Positions 6,720 to 14,352 of a stretch of 15,648 bases of DNA are shown here, one piece after another; the stretch's first letter is position 1; every line of letters begins with the position of its first letter. The stretch is from positions 1 through 15,648 of the forward strand of contig CAZDOS010000042.1 in the NCBI GenBank assembly GCA_964507095.1, written 5' to 3'. The position numbers and the translations under genes are program-made. The DNA is from RGIG3102 sp964507095. Lineage in GTDB: Bacteria > Bacillota > Clostridia > Oscillospirales > Ruminococcaceae. The notes beneath the pieces were generated by a model, which was not told the origin of the DNA, ran no database searches, and worked only from the letters and a program-made list of their open reading frames with translations.

Positions 6720-7922
6720 TTATATCAGCCCGTACTTTTCCTTTAGCTCGAGTATTCTCAATACGCTTTCGTCAAGTCTTTCAATTGGTATCTCACCATT
6801 CCTGACAGCCTCTACCACGCCTTCATAAGCGCTGACATAGTCAAACGGCATCAGCAGCACATCCACTCCCGAGTTGATAGCCAATACGCAAGCCTTTTCG
6901 GAAGAATAGCTGTTGTTTATAGCGCCCATTGCCAGTGCATCAGTGATGATCAGCCCGTCATAGCCCAGCTCATTTCTCAGTTTTCCCGTGACAAACTCAT
7001 AGGACAGTGAAGCGGGCAGACCGTCAGATGTGATCTTCGGCAGTGTAAGATGGGCAATCATGATCAAGTCGGTCTTGTTCTTGTTGTCAATAAACGGAAT
7101 GAGTTCAGCCTCGTGGAGCTGTTCCCATGTCTTGGTGACGGCAACATATCCGTAATGTGTGTCGCGCGATGTGTCGCCGTGGCCCGGAAAATGCTTCATG
7201 CAACCTGCTATTTCCCGGGAATGAAGTCCGTCCAGGAAAGAAGATACCATCGATGAGACCGTCCGGGGATCCTTTCCGAAGGCCCTGTTCCCGATGACTA
7301 TGTTGTTCGGGTTTGTATTGATGTCAGCAACCGGTGCAAAATCCACACAGAATCCCAGTTCCTTGAGATATCCGCCTATGTATTCTCCAGCCCGGTATGC
7401 CTGCGACGGATCCCCGCTTTTCCCTATCGTGCCCATTGGAGGCATGTTCTTGATGCCGAAGGATGAGTTTCCGGCTATCCTGGATACGGTCCCGCCTTCT
7501 TCGTCTACAGCAAAAACAGGAGGCGTCCAGCTGCCTGAGCGAAGCTGTTCCATATATGCCTTCAGCTCTTCCCTTCCGGATAGGTTTTCAGCGAAGAACA
7601 CTATGCCTCCCGCAGGATACCTGTTCATGGTATCCAGCATGACTTCAGTGGCATTCTTCCTTCCGTAATAATTCGGCGGTATGGCTGTGGTGTCAAGAGC
7701 GTCAGGTCTTATCCAGAAAAGCTGCCCGACTTTCTCTTCAACAGTCATTTCCCTAAGGATCTTATCTGCCTGTGAGTATTCTTCCCGCGGAACTGTTTCA
7801 TCTTGAGAAGGCCGACTGTCTCCTGAAGGAACATCCCTGGGCGGTACACAGCCCACCAGAAGGATCATCCGAAGCACGGAGAAGATCATTCCTCTCAGAA
7901 CCTTTTTTATCTTATCTTTCAT
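6720..7922 (-). CDS. nagZ: GH3 beta-N-acetylhexosaminidase, NagZ-type lipoprotein
   Basis: Glycoside hydrolase family 3 enzyme of 400 residues, expected to release N-acetylglucosamine from muropeptides or wall fragments outside the cell. A lipobox LVGC (C25) ends a short signal peptide, so it is probably lipid-anchored; an Arg (R18) inside the hydrophobic stretch is unusual. The catalytic domain runs from about 55 to 395. FAVDEEGG with D140 and R148 is a substrate-binding region. KHFPGHGDTSRDTH (243-256) holds the Asp-His dyad (D254, H256) typical of NagZ. TDALAMGAI supplies the nucleophile D328. There is no C-terminal domain of the Bacillus NagZ kind. It is the last gene of the minus-strand operon, six bases after the PrsW-like gene, which suggests joint control with wall or envelope signalling. 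Function is well supported; natural substrate size is unknown. Confidence 0.92.
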   Translation of the reverse strand: MKDKIKKVLRGMIFSVLRMILLVGCVPPRDVPSGDSRPSQDETVPREEYSQADKILREMTVEEKVGQLFWIRPDALDTTAIPPNYYGRKNATEVMLDTMNRYPAGGIVFFAENLSGREELKAYMEQLRSGSWTPPVFAVDEEGGTVSRIAGNSSFGIKNMPPMGTIGKSGDPSQAYRAGEYIGGYLKELGFCVDFAPVADINTNPNNIVIGNRAFGKDPRTVSSMVSSFLDGLHSREIAGCMKHFPGHGDTSRDTHYGYVAVTKTWEQLHEAELIPFIDNKNKTDLIMIAHLTLPKITSDGLPASLSYEFVTGKLRNELGYDGLIITDALAMGAINNSYSSEKACVLAINSGVDVLLMPFDYVSAYEGVVEAVRNGEIPIERLDESVLRILELKEKYGLI

Positions 7923-7928
7923 TGTCGA

Positions 7929-8678
7929 TCATCCCAGGCTTTCCTGTTTTTCTCCGGTCCTGCTCCATACGGATATCTTCCTCGCGAAGATGATCATTGC
8001 TATTACAGTGATCAATGCAACCGCTGCGAAACAGCATATCAGAGGTATGACGTATTTAAAGTATGGCGAATTCTCTATTGCGTAGACATCCATTCCTCCG
8101 TTTGGACTGACTGCCTTTACCATGGAGACCATGATCATTATAAACAGATCGTATCCGGCGTGCCAGAGTACCGGTACCGACACAGACAGCATGTCGTATT
8201 TTTTCTTCCCCGTAACGCGTGCCTTTCCGTAATAATACCCCATCAAGGCCTGAAACAGCAGATGCCCCGGGACCAATGCGCGCAGCAGATTCCGGTCACC
8301 GGCAAGACCGTACCGAACGTCTTCGATCATGGTGAATCCGATTCCAACGATCACTGCAGCTATTATGGCATCAAGCCATGTCTTTGTCGCCTTGTTGCCT
8401 AATATGGCCAGTCTGAAGCAAACGTACTTCGGTATCTCCTCCAGCAGTCCGGCTGTGACGAACGCCCTGAATGCTCCCGCCGCAAAGGAGTTGATCTTGT
8501 TAAGTGAAGGAGGGTTGAACATCGGTCCCACATATGCGATGAAAATAGCCGGAAGTATTCCGAGTATGATGAACTTCAGTACCTCTCCAACCGAATACTT
8601 ATCGCCTTTCTTTTTCTTCAATAGCCATCTGAGTATGATCAGACAGACCGCAATCTCAACAAATAATATGAATATCAT
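7929..8678 (-). CDS. PrsW-family intramembrane metalloprotease
   Basis: Predicted multi-pass membrane protease of 249 residues. In Bacillus, PrsW makes the first cut in the anti-sigma factor RsiW. The family hallmarks are present: EE pair (E80, E81) in LLEEIPKY, E119 in GFTMIEDVRYG, H139 in PGHLLFQALMGYYYG, and H173 in LWHAGYDLF. About six to seven hydrophobic segments are visible, including 2-20, 34-50, 103-118, 167-186 and 210-232. The reading frame is open 29 codons further upstream, but those residues are hydrophilic, overlap the preceding gene and lack a ribosome site; ATG at 8678 has GGGAGA just upstream and begins with a membrane helix. It lies 28 bases after a zinc-ribbon membrane protein and six before nagZ. 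The substrate is not known; no anti-sigma gene is visible in the window. Confidence 0.85.
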   Translation of the reverse strand: MIFILFVEIAVCLIILRWLLKKKKGDKYSVGEVLKFIILGILPAIFIAYVGPMFNPPSLNKINSFAAGAFRAFVTAGLLEEIPKYVCFRLAILGNKATKTWLDAIIAAVIVGIGFTMIEDVRYGLAGDRNLLRALVPGHLLFQALMGYYYGKARVTGKKKYDMLSVSVPVLWHAGYDLFIMIMVSMVKAVSPNGGMDVYAIENSPYFKYVIPLICCFAAVALITVIAMIIFARKISVWSRTGEKQESLG

Positions 8679-8706
8679 CTTATCTCCCGTTTGAACCGGC
8701 GTATAA

Positions 8707-9258
8707 TCAGCTTGCCAGTGAAGAGTCCAGGACCGCCATTGCGATCTTTTTCTCTCCCTTTTCATATCTTGCCGTTATGACGTATGTCAGCTTCTGATCC
8801 TTTTTCAGTACTATCTCATCGTCCACGGAATAGTCTTGTGTTTCCAACACGGCTCCGTCCCGGTCGCAGATCTGAACACTGAACTCTTCCGGTACGCCCG
8901 GGGCATAAAGCCCGACATGCACTGTTTCCCTGCCTGTGAACAGATAGTATTCTTCGAGCTTGGTGTTATACCGTACTGTATATGACTCGTCCTCAAGGAC
9001 CGTCATGTCGGTTCCCTTATTTGAATGGGAAAGAACTCCTGCAGCAATCACCACCAGAAGGACAAGGGCCCTGAAGACGGGATTGGATGTGATCTTTGAA
9101 AGCGTAATCCATTCCTTTGCATCCTTCAGTTTGTCCAGCTTATGGTAGACTGTCTTTTCATAGGCGTTCTTCCTGTCCTCTTCTGTGAACCGGTGTCCGC
9201 AGGAAGAACAGAAATTAGCTTTAATCGGGTTCTCGTGACCGCAGTTTGCACATTTCAT
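8707..9258 (-). CDS. Zinc-ribbon membrane protein (183 residues)
   Basis: No specific function recognised. The N-terminus is a zinc ribbon with two CxxC knuckles (C3/C6 and C17/C20, in MKCANCG and NFCSSCGHRF). A charged stretch follows, then one membrane helix (about 60-78), then an outer domain of about 100 residues with an even beta-like pattern. With the ribbon inside the cell, the C-terminal part would face outward. GGGGAGG eight bases before the ATG supports the start. It stands 14 bases after a second zinc-ribbon protein and 28 before the PrsW-like protease. A single-pass protein beside PrsW is a reasonable candidate for its substrate or partner, but that is inference. Confidence 0.8.
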   Translation of the reverse strand: MKCANCGHENPIKANFCSSCGHRFTEEDRKNAYEKTVYHKLDKLKDAKEWITLSKITSNPVFRALVLLVVIAAGVLSHSNKGTDMTVLEDESYTVRYNTKLEEYYLFTGRETVHVGLYAPGVPEEFSVQICDRDGAVLETQDYSVDDEIVLKKDQKLTYVITARYEKGEKKIAMAVLDSSLAS

Positions 9259-9272
9259 ATCCTGTTCCTCCC

Positions 9273-10034
9273 CTATCCTATCAGAACGTCTTCGGCGATA
9301 TACCAGGTCCCGTCAACCTTGACCAGGACGAAAAGATATCTCTCCTGGGCAATTATAGGTGCGCTGTCTTCCATACTGTCCCTATGCCACTGGATCTCTT
9401 CGATCTCCGCCACATCGTATCCTTCAGACAGGAGCTGCTTTCCCAGCTCCGTGGTGGGAGCATTGAAATCAGGACCGCGCTGCATCTCGTCCCCGTTATG
9501 CTTATATCTGTAATTGAAAACGTATTCATGTCTTCCTGTGCCGAGACTTGACGGCATGTAGAACGTCTCCGGTGGCGGACTGTCTTCGTCCCAGTCCCCG
9601 ATCTCGGCATTGATCGAATTGACGGTCCGGGCAAACACGCTGTGGGTATAACTTCTCGCCGTCTGTGTGGCCGCATTCATCTCCTCTGAGCCGAAACGTC
9701 TGTTTCCGGTCTCATTTTGAACGACCGTTCCCGGTCTTGCTGCGCTGCTGATCCTCTCCACATATCCCGGAAGCGACACCTGTGAACCGTAAGCGACGGA
9801 TCCGATGACAGTCAATGTCAGCACCACTCCGTACAGATGGCTGAGCAGCCAGTTCTTGATCACTTCGAATAAGGTGTCATCGATCTTACCCTTAAGCGAC
9901 TCCTTCGTATTCCTGTAAAGATAATCCTTCAGAAGCTCATCTTTCCGGTCCGTCTTTTTTCCGCATGCCGGACAGATCTTCTCACCGGCATGCAGCTCTG
10001 CCCCGCAGAAAATGCAATATTTGTATGTGTTCAT
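9273..10034 (-). CDS. Zinc-ribbon membrane protein (253 residues)
   Basis: No specific function recognised. A zinc ribbon opens the protein (C7/C10 and C21/C24, in YCIFCG and ICPACGKK). A charged region follows, then one membrane helix (about 66-83), then an extracytoplasmic domain of about 165 residues. The layout copies the next gene (ribbon, helix, outer domain), though the outer domains look different. Residues from about 165 on, with an ALYLFVLV-like hydrophobic strand and DGTWYIAEDV near the end, resemble small NTF2/DUF4878-type outer domains, a weak impression only. GGAAGG about nine bases upstream supports the start. First gene of the four-gene operon ending with nagZ. Confidence 0.78.
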   Translation of the reverse strand: MNTYKYCIFCGAELHAGEKICPACGKKTDRKDELLKDYLYRNTKESLKGKIDDTLFEVIKNWLLSHLYGVVLTLTVIGSVAYGSQVSLPGYVERISSAARPGTVVQNETGNRRFGSEEMNAATQTARSYTHSVFARTVNSINAEIGDWDEDSPPPETFYMPSSLGTGRHEYVFNYRYKHNGDEMQRGPDFNAPTTELGKQLLSEGYDVAEIEEIQWHRDSMEDSAPIIAQERYLFVLVKVDGTWYIAEDVLIG

Positions 10035-10067
10035 ATTTCTTACCTTCCGCTGATACCATATGAATAT

Positions 10068-10095
10068 ATAATATCACATGATACGCCGATGAAAA
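10068..10095 (-). promoter_or_regulatory. Weak promoter candidate for the zinc-ribbon/PrsW/nagZ operon
   Basis: On the minus strand TTTTCA (10095-10090) and TATTAT (10073-10068) stand 16 bases apart, about 34 bases before the first start codon. The -10 box is good, the -35 box moderate. Confidence 0.33.
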
Positions 10096-10127
10096 ACTGA
10101 TTTTTCCGACTGTGTCCGTACAAAGGG

Positions 10128-10161
10128 GCAGACCGTGGAGATAATCCGCTCCACGGCCTGC
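10128..10161 (-). terminator. Hairpin after the flavodoxin gene, probable terminator
   Basis: CCGTGGAG (10133-10140) pairs with CTCCACGG (10149-10156). After one mismatch GCAG pairs with CTGC, giving 12 pairs around an eight-base loop. It lies about 55 bases past the flavodoxin stop. Read on the minus strand only CCCCTTTG follows, so the U tract is poor and efficiency uncertain. Confidence 0.5.
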
Positions 10162-10215
10162 AGTTTGAATGTGAATGTCTCTTGTCCGCTGATCACGCAA
10201 GAGCGGAGAAAGCGG

Positions 10216-10722
10216 TCACATGAAGTTGATCTCTTCCTCAAGAGAATCCTTGATGACTTCAGCTACCCATGCCTCAAGCTCTTTCTTGTCATCTCCGAAC
10301 CTCTTCGCATCAACGATCTCACCCTTGAAGCCATAGCACTTTTCAAGATCTTCCTTGGTCTTGCCGATATCGCTTCCGCCTGAAGTGGCAAAAAGGGCTA
10401 TCCTCTTTCCAAGAAAATCATATGCTTCCAGGAAAGTGTTGATTATCCTCGGAGCCGTATACCACCAGATCGGGAAACCGACGAAGATCACGTCATGGTT
10501 ATCTATATCAGCATCCATGTCCGCCAGTGCAGGCCTTGATTCTGGATCCTTCATCTCAACGCTGCTTCTTGACCCCCGGTCACGCCAGTCAAGATCTGCT
10601 GCCGTGTACGGTGTCTCAGGCTTGATCTCATAAAGGTCACCCTTGGCAAGCTCACAGATCTCCTTGGCAAGCTTTTCAGTCACTCCGCTTGCGGAGAAAT
10701 ATGCTACAAGATATCTGCTCAT
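10216..10722 (-). CDS. Flavodoxin-family protein
   Basis: FMN-binding redox protein of 168 residues. The N-terminal YLVAYFSASGVTEKLAKEI (4-22) is the phosphate-binding loop of the flavodoxin fold after strand 1. FVGFPIWWYTAPRIINTFLE (about 75-95) and the later ALFATSGGSDIGKT (about 110-123) are the flavin-ring loops seen in the flavodoxin_4 group. A CGGAGG site eight bases before the ATG supports the start. It is a single-gene minus-strand unit; a perfect TATAAT on the minus strand at 10763-10758 suggests its promoter, though a -35 box is not clear. In anaerobes such proteins serve as electron carriers or NAD(P)H-linked quinone or FMN reductases; the partner is unknown. Confidence 0.92.
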   Translation of the reverse strand: MSRYLVAYFSASGVTEKLAKEICELAKGDLYEIKPETPYTAADLDWRDRGSRSSVEMKDPESRPALADMDADIDNHDVIFVGFPIWWYTAPRIINTFLEAYDFLGKRIALFATSGGSDIGKTKEDLEKCYGFKGEIVDAKRFGDDKKELEAWVAEVIKDSLEEEINFM

Positions 10723-10898
10723 AATCAGAACCTCCGTTTCATTTCGTTCTTGTCTTTATTATAGCCTCAAGAGCGCGCATTTAATATATGCATTACAACA
10801 AAAATAAAAGCGGATAACTATACAATTTTATTATCGCTTCCCTATGATGCATGCGAAATCTTACACAAGAATACTATATATTTCAAAATGTATGCATA

Positions 10899-10928
10899 TT
10901 GCAGATTTACGCCCTGTCGGGTTATTAT
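10899..10928 (+). promoter_or_regulatory. Candidate promoter of the channel/binding-protein operon
   Basis: TTGCAG (10899-10904) and TATTAT (10923-10928) are separated by 18 bases. The leader to the start at 11004 would be about 70 bases and contains the inverted repeat at 10955-10979. Confidence 0.45.
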
Positions 10929-10954
10929 ATATAGGATAATCAACAGAGAGAATG

Positions 10955-10979
10955 TTATTCAAAAACGCTTTTGAAATAA
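10955..10979 (+). promoter_or_regulatory. Inverted repeat in the mscS leader
   Basis: TTCAAAA (10958-10964) and TTTTGAA (10969-10975) are perfect inverted arms around ACGC; flanking TTAT and ATAA extend the symmetry apart from one extra A. It lies between the predicted promoter and the ribosome site (GAGGT, 10993-10997). It could be an operator or a weak RNA hairpin. Confidence 0.35.
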
Positions 10980-11003
10980 CTGAACATATAATGAGGTCCA
11001 CCG

Positions 11004-14000
11004 ATGAGCAATATACAGAATAAAGCCATCACGGCAGAATCGCTGATCAATACAAGGAAAGGTTTCCTGGCCAAGCTAAGGCTCAACATCTGCCTTATAC
11101 TTCTGGGCGGATTCCTTGTAGGCGTCTTCCTTTTCCTGATGCAGGCCAACGCGGCCGTGTCCAAGCAGAAGAAGAACAATGACCGGGCATTGGATGAAGT
11201 AATGTCAATCCTTGAAAAGAACGAAAGGAGCGCAGACCTGCTGACATCGATCTTCCATGAAGGCAATGTCCTTGCGCTGGAAAACATAAAGGATCTTTTC
11301 GAAGGGGGATTTTTCGATTCTGTCTATCCGCAGAACGACTCCGTACGAACTGAAATGTTCGGCGGTCTCGCCGAAGCCAGCGGCACGCCGTACCTGTTCC
11401 TTCTTTCCGGTGACGGCAGGATAGTCATCAGTCGGGAGGAAGGAATGACCGGACTCAATCCGGCAGCCACCTCGCACATGACTCAAGAAAACCTCAACCG
11501 GATCCTGTCCTGTTCCAAAGAAGCCGATGGGAACATAGTTCCGATCCGAGTGAGAAATCAGCACGGTGAATTCTTCTTCTATTCGATACCGTTCAATTAC
11601 AGAGGAACGTCATATGTGCTCGCCATCGGCGAGGATGCCGCTGCACTCGACGATCAGATCGATTCCTTGAGAAACATCTCCGCTGTCGTGAGCCGAATCT
11701 CCGTAAGGAACGACGGATTCATCTTTGCCGTGGACAAGCGAGACGGCCTGTTCATCTACTTTAAGGAAAATGACAATCTTCTCTCCGGCCAGAACGCGCT
11801 TCGGACTGGACTTTCGGAGAAAGCACTTAAGGACGGATATTCAGGAGTCGAGACTATACAGGGAGTCAGGTATTACTGTACATCCAGAGAAATGGACGAG
11901 AATACGGTGATAGCAACCGCAAGGATCCGGAGACTGTTCGGTCGCGACAGGACCAGCATTATCTGGACTGTTGCCGGTTTCATCATCGTGATGACTCTTT
12001 GCCTCGCCTATGCCATAATCGTGAGAAACGACTATATACGAAAGGATATCAGGACCGATGCCGTTGTCCTCGGAAAAGGCTCGGACAACCCGAGATATTT
12101 TGACAAGACGATATTCGGCAAGGTCCGGCCGCTGATGCTCATAGGAGTCATGGCGGTATTCGGAATCACTTTCTATGCGCAGACGCTCCTTGAGATCAGT
12201 GAGGGAGTCGAGCTTTCCGATGTGGTCCTTCAGTCAGTGACGGGAAGATATGAGGAGAGCACGGATGCCCGAACGATCGTCCAGAATTACTACAGCAGCA
12301 GATTCCTCAATTCAGCCAGGCTCATATCCTTCATGGTCGAAGAAACGCCTGATATCCTCAATGAGGAATCCGACCGATTCCACAGGACATACGACAATGA
12401 GGGCAACCGGCAGTATGTGCTGGATGATGAGGGCAACCGGCTGAAATCAGTACCTTCATCCGCATTGCTTCAGAACATATGTGACAGAAATCATATCAAG
12501 TCGGTGTATGTTTTTGACGAGGACGGCCATGTCATCGCGACCAACACTGACAACTGGTTCTTTGTTCTGAGCAACGACGTGAACGATCAATCATATCCGT
12601 TCAGGCGGATCCTTGAAGGAAAGACAGACTCATATCTGCAGAGTTCGATGACGAGCGATGTCGGCCAGCAGTCCCAGTTCTTCGGAGTTCTGATGCATTA
12701 CTACACGACCGTCGACTCACGCGGAAACACCGTGTATGTATCCAGATCGGATTATGAAGATGCTTTGGCCTTAACGGGCACCCAGGACGGACGCATGGCC
12801 AGGGGCATCACCAAGCACTCATCCCTTCTGCAGATAGAACTTGATCATGACCTGGTGGATCAGATCATGGAGCCGACCAGTGCAGAATACCTGCTTTCCA
12901 CAAAGATGCTGGGCAACGGAGGCATCGTGCTGTTTGACTCCACCGATGAACACCGTTGTGCGTATTCTCCGGTCTCGACCAGCGTAGGAAAGGCTGCAGC
13001 CGATCTCGGAGTGTCTCCGAACGCTTTTTCCGATATCTCGACAGAGGATTACTACGGATTTTCAACGTTGAACGGAGTATCGTACTTCTCATTCTTCAGA
13101 TATGTGAACGGATACTACTTTGCAACGCTTATCCCCAAGGCAAACATGTACAGATCACGCGCCATCATCGCCCTGTGCACTGCTGCCGTCAGCCTGGTCC
13201 TGGTTCAAATACTTCTTTTGACCGTGACCGTGACCACCAGAGAGGAGGAAGAGCTCTTCCGGCGGGTCAATGCCGTTCAGGAGGAAAGGACATGGAATTC
13301 CAAGATATTTGATATAATCCTACCTTCCGGACGCCAGGCAAGCACCATGGAGGCACGATCCAGATGGGACAACCGGCATATTCCTTGGAGAGAACGTTCG
13401 CCGGAGCTCAAGCTCGCGCTGCTGCTTCAGTGGATCACGGTGTTCATTATCCTGTACATAATGATCTACCTGGCAGCAACAAGAAACTCTTTGGATGACC
13501 ATTCAATAATAAGATATATTCTGAGCGGCATGTGGGACAAGGGTCCCAACATATTCGCCTTCAGTGCCTGCGGACTTGTCATCGGTACAGCCATCATCGT
13601 TGTCAAGATCCTCGGCATCCCGGTCAACCTTTCAACTGCCATCCTGGGAACCAGAGGCGAAACGGTCGGGCATCTGCTCCTCTCCGTCCTCAAATACGGC
13701 GGAGCCATCGGCGTCGTATTCTACTGCCTGTACCTTGTGGGCATAGATTCAAAGAGCCTCCTCGCCAGTGCAGGAATCCTGTCTCTGGTCGTAGGTTTCG
13801 GTGCCCAGAGCCTGATAAAAGATATTATTGCCGGAATCTTCATCGTGTTTGAAGGAGAATTCCGAGTCGGAGATATAGTGACGATAGGCGGATTCAGAGG
13901 AACCGTCGTCGATATCGGTCTCAGGACTACCAAGATCCTTGCCAACGGAAACATAAAGATATTCAATAACAGTGACATTTCAGGCGTACTGAACATGACG

Positions 14001-14348
14001 AAGGAAACATCGGTCGCTTCGATCGATATACGTCTCAAGTATGCGACAGATATCCACCGGCTGGAGAAAAAGCTGCCTCGAGAACTTGCACGTCTCAAGA
14101 GGAAGAATTCTCGGATTGTGGAGGGACCATACTATCTTGGAATCACTGCCATAGAGAAGGACTTCTTCATCGTCACTATTGAAGCGAGATGTTCGGAGGA
14201 AGATATCGATGATGTAACAAGCTTCCTCAACAAGGAACTTATATTTCTGCTTTCGGATTACTTCCCGGACAAGAAAAAAGCTGACGGCGAAGTCAAGGAC
14301 AAGAAGGAACTGCCACGGACACCTGTCGTAGAGGAAAAGGAGGAATAA
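11004..14348 (+). CDS. MscS-family channel with two large extracytoplasmic sensor-like regions
   Basis: Very long member (1114 residues; E. coli MscS is 286) of the small-conductance mechanosensitive channel family. Predicted membrane segments: about 28-47, 318-340, 377-395, 720-744, 802-825, 848-872, 893-911 and the pore helix at about 915-945. The channel core (about 800-1090) is clear: the Gly/Ala-rich pore helix SAGILSLVVGFGAQSLIKD, then the beta domain FEGEFRVGDIVTIGGFRGTV and a C-terminal alpha/beta domain, ending in a charged tail. Between helices 1-2 (about 48-317) and 3-4 (about 396-719) are two large outer regions whose strand pattern and place resemble double-Cache ligand sensors, though this needs structural confirmation. 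GAGGT seven bases upstream supports the start. The next gene, an orphan binding lipoprotein, begins 4 bases after the stop, so both are surely co-transcribed. Channel identity is secure; gating by ligand is inference. Confidence 0.92.
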   Translation: MSNIQNKAITAESLINTRKGFLAKLRLNICLILLGGFLVGVFLFLMQANAAVSKQKKNNDRALDEVMSILEKNERSADLLTSIFHEGNVLALENIKDLFEGGFFDSVYPQNDSVRTEMFGGLAEASGTPYLFLLSGDGRIVISREEGMTGLNPAATSHMTQENLNRILSCSKEADGNIVPIRVRNQHGEFFFYSIPFNYRGTSYVLAIGEDAAALDDQIDSLRNISAVVSRISVRNDGFIFAVDKRDGLFIYFKENDNLLSGQNALRTGLSEKALKDGYSGVETIQGVRYYCTSREMDENTVIATARIRRLFGRDRTSIIWTVAGFIIVMTLCLAYAIIVRNDYIRKDIRTDAVVLGKGSDNPRYFDKTIFGKVRPLMLIGVMAVFGITFYAQTLLEISEGVELSDVVLQSVTGRYEESTDARTIVQNYYSSRFLNSARLISFMVEETPDILNEESDRFHRTYDNEGNRQYVLDDEGNRLKSVPSSALLQNICDRNHIKSVYVFDEDGHVIATNTDNWFFVLSNDVNDQSYPFRRILEGKTDSYLQSSMTSDVGQQSQFFGVLMHYYTTVDSRGNTVYVSRSDYEDALALTGTQDGRMARGITKHSSLLQIELDHDLVDQIMEPTSAEYLLSTKMLGNGGIVLFDSTDEHRCAYSPVSTSVGKAAADLGVSPNAFSDISTEDYYGFSTLNGVSYFSFFRYVNGYYFATLIPKANMYRSRAIIALCTAAVSLVLVQILLLTVTVTTREEEELFRRVNAVQEERTWNSKIFDIILPSGRQASTMEARSRWDNRHIPWRERSPELKLALLLQWITVFIILYIMIYLAATRNSLDDHSIIRYILSGMWDKGPNIFAFSACGLVIGTAIIVVKILGIPVNLSTAILGTRGETVGHLLLSVLKYGGAIGVVFYCLYLVGIDSKSLLASAGILSLVVGFGAQSLIKDIIAGIFIVFEGEFRVGDIVTIGGFRGTVVDIGLRTTKILANGNIKIFNNSDISGVLNMTKETSVASIDIRLKYATDIHRLEKKLPRELARLKRKNSRIVEGPYYLGITAIEKDFFIVTIEARCSEEDIDDVTSFLNKELIFLLSDYFPDKKKADGEVKDKKELPRTPVVEEKEE
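12397..12441 (+). repeat. Short tandem repeat inside the channel gene (30-bp period)
   Basis: ATGAGGGCAACCGGC occurs at 12397-12411 and again at 12427-12441, exactly 30 bases apart and in frame. The encoded residues read DNEGNRQYVL then DDEGNRLKSV, a ten-residue repeat in the second outer region. Only two copies are present. Confidence 0.7.
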
Positions 14349-14352
14349 GCTC

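Noticed and set aside
8679..8765. N-terminal extension of the PrsW-like protein by 29 codons
   Set aside because: The extension overlaps the preceding gene by 59 bases, is hydrophilic and basic, and has no ribosome site, whereas the internal ATG at 8678 has GGGAGA upstream.
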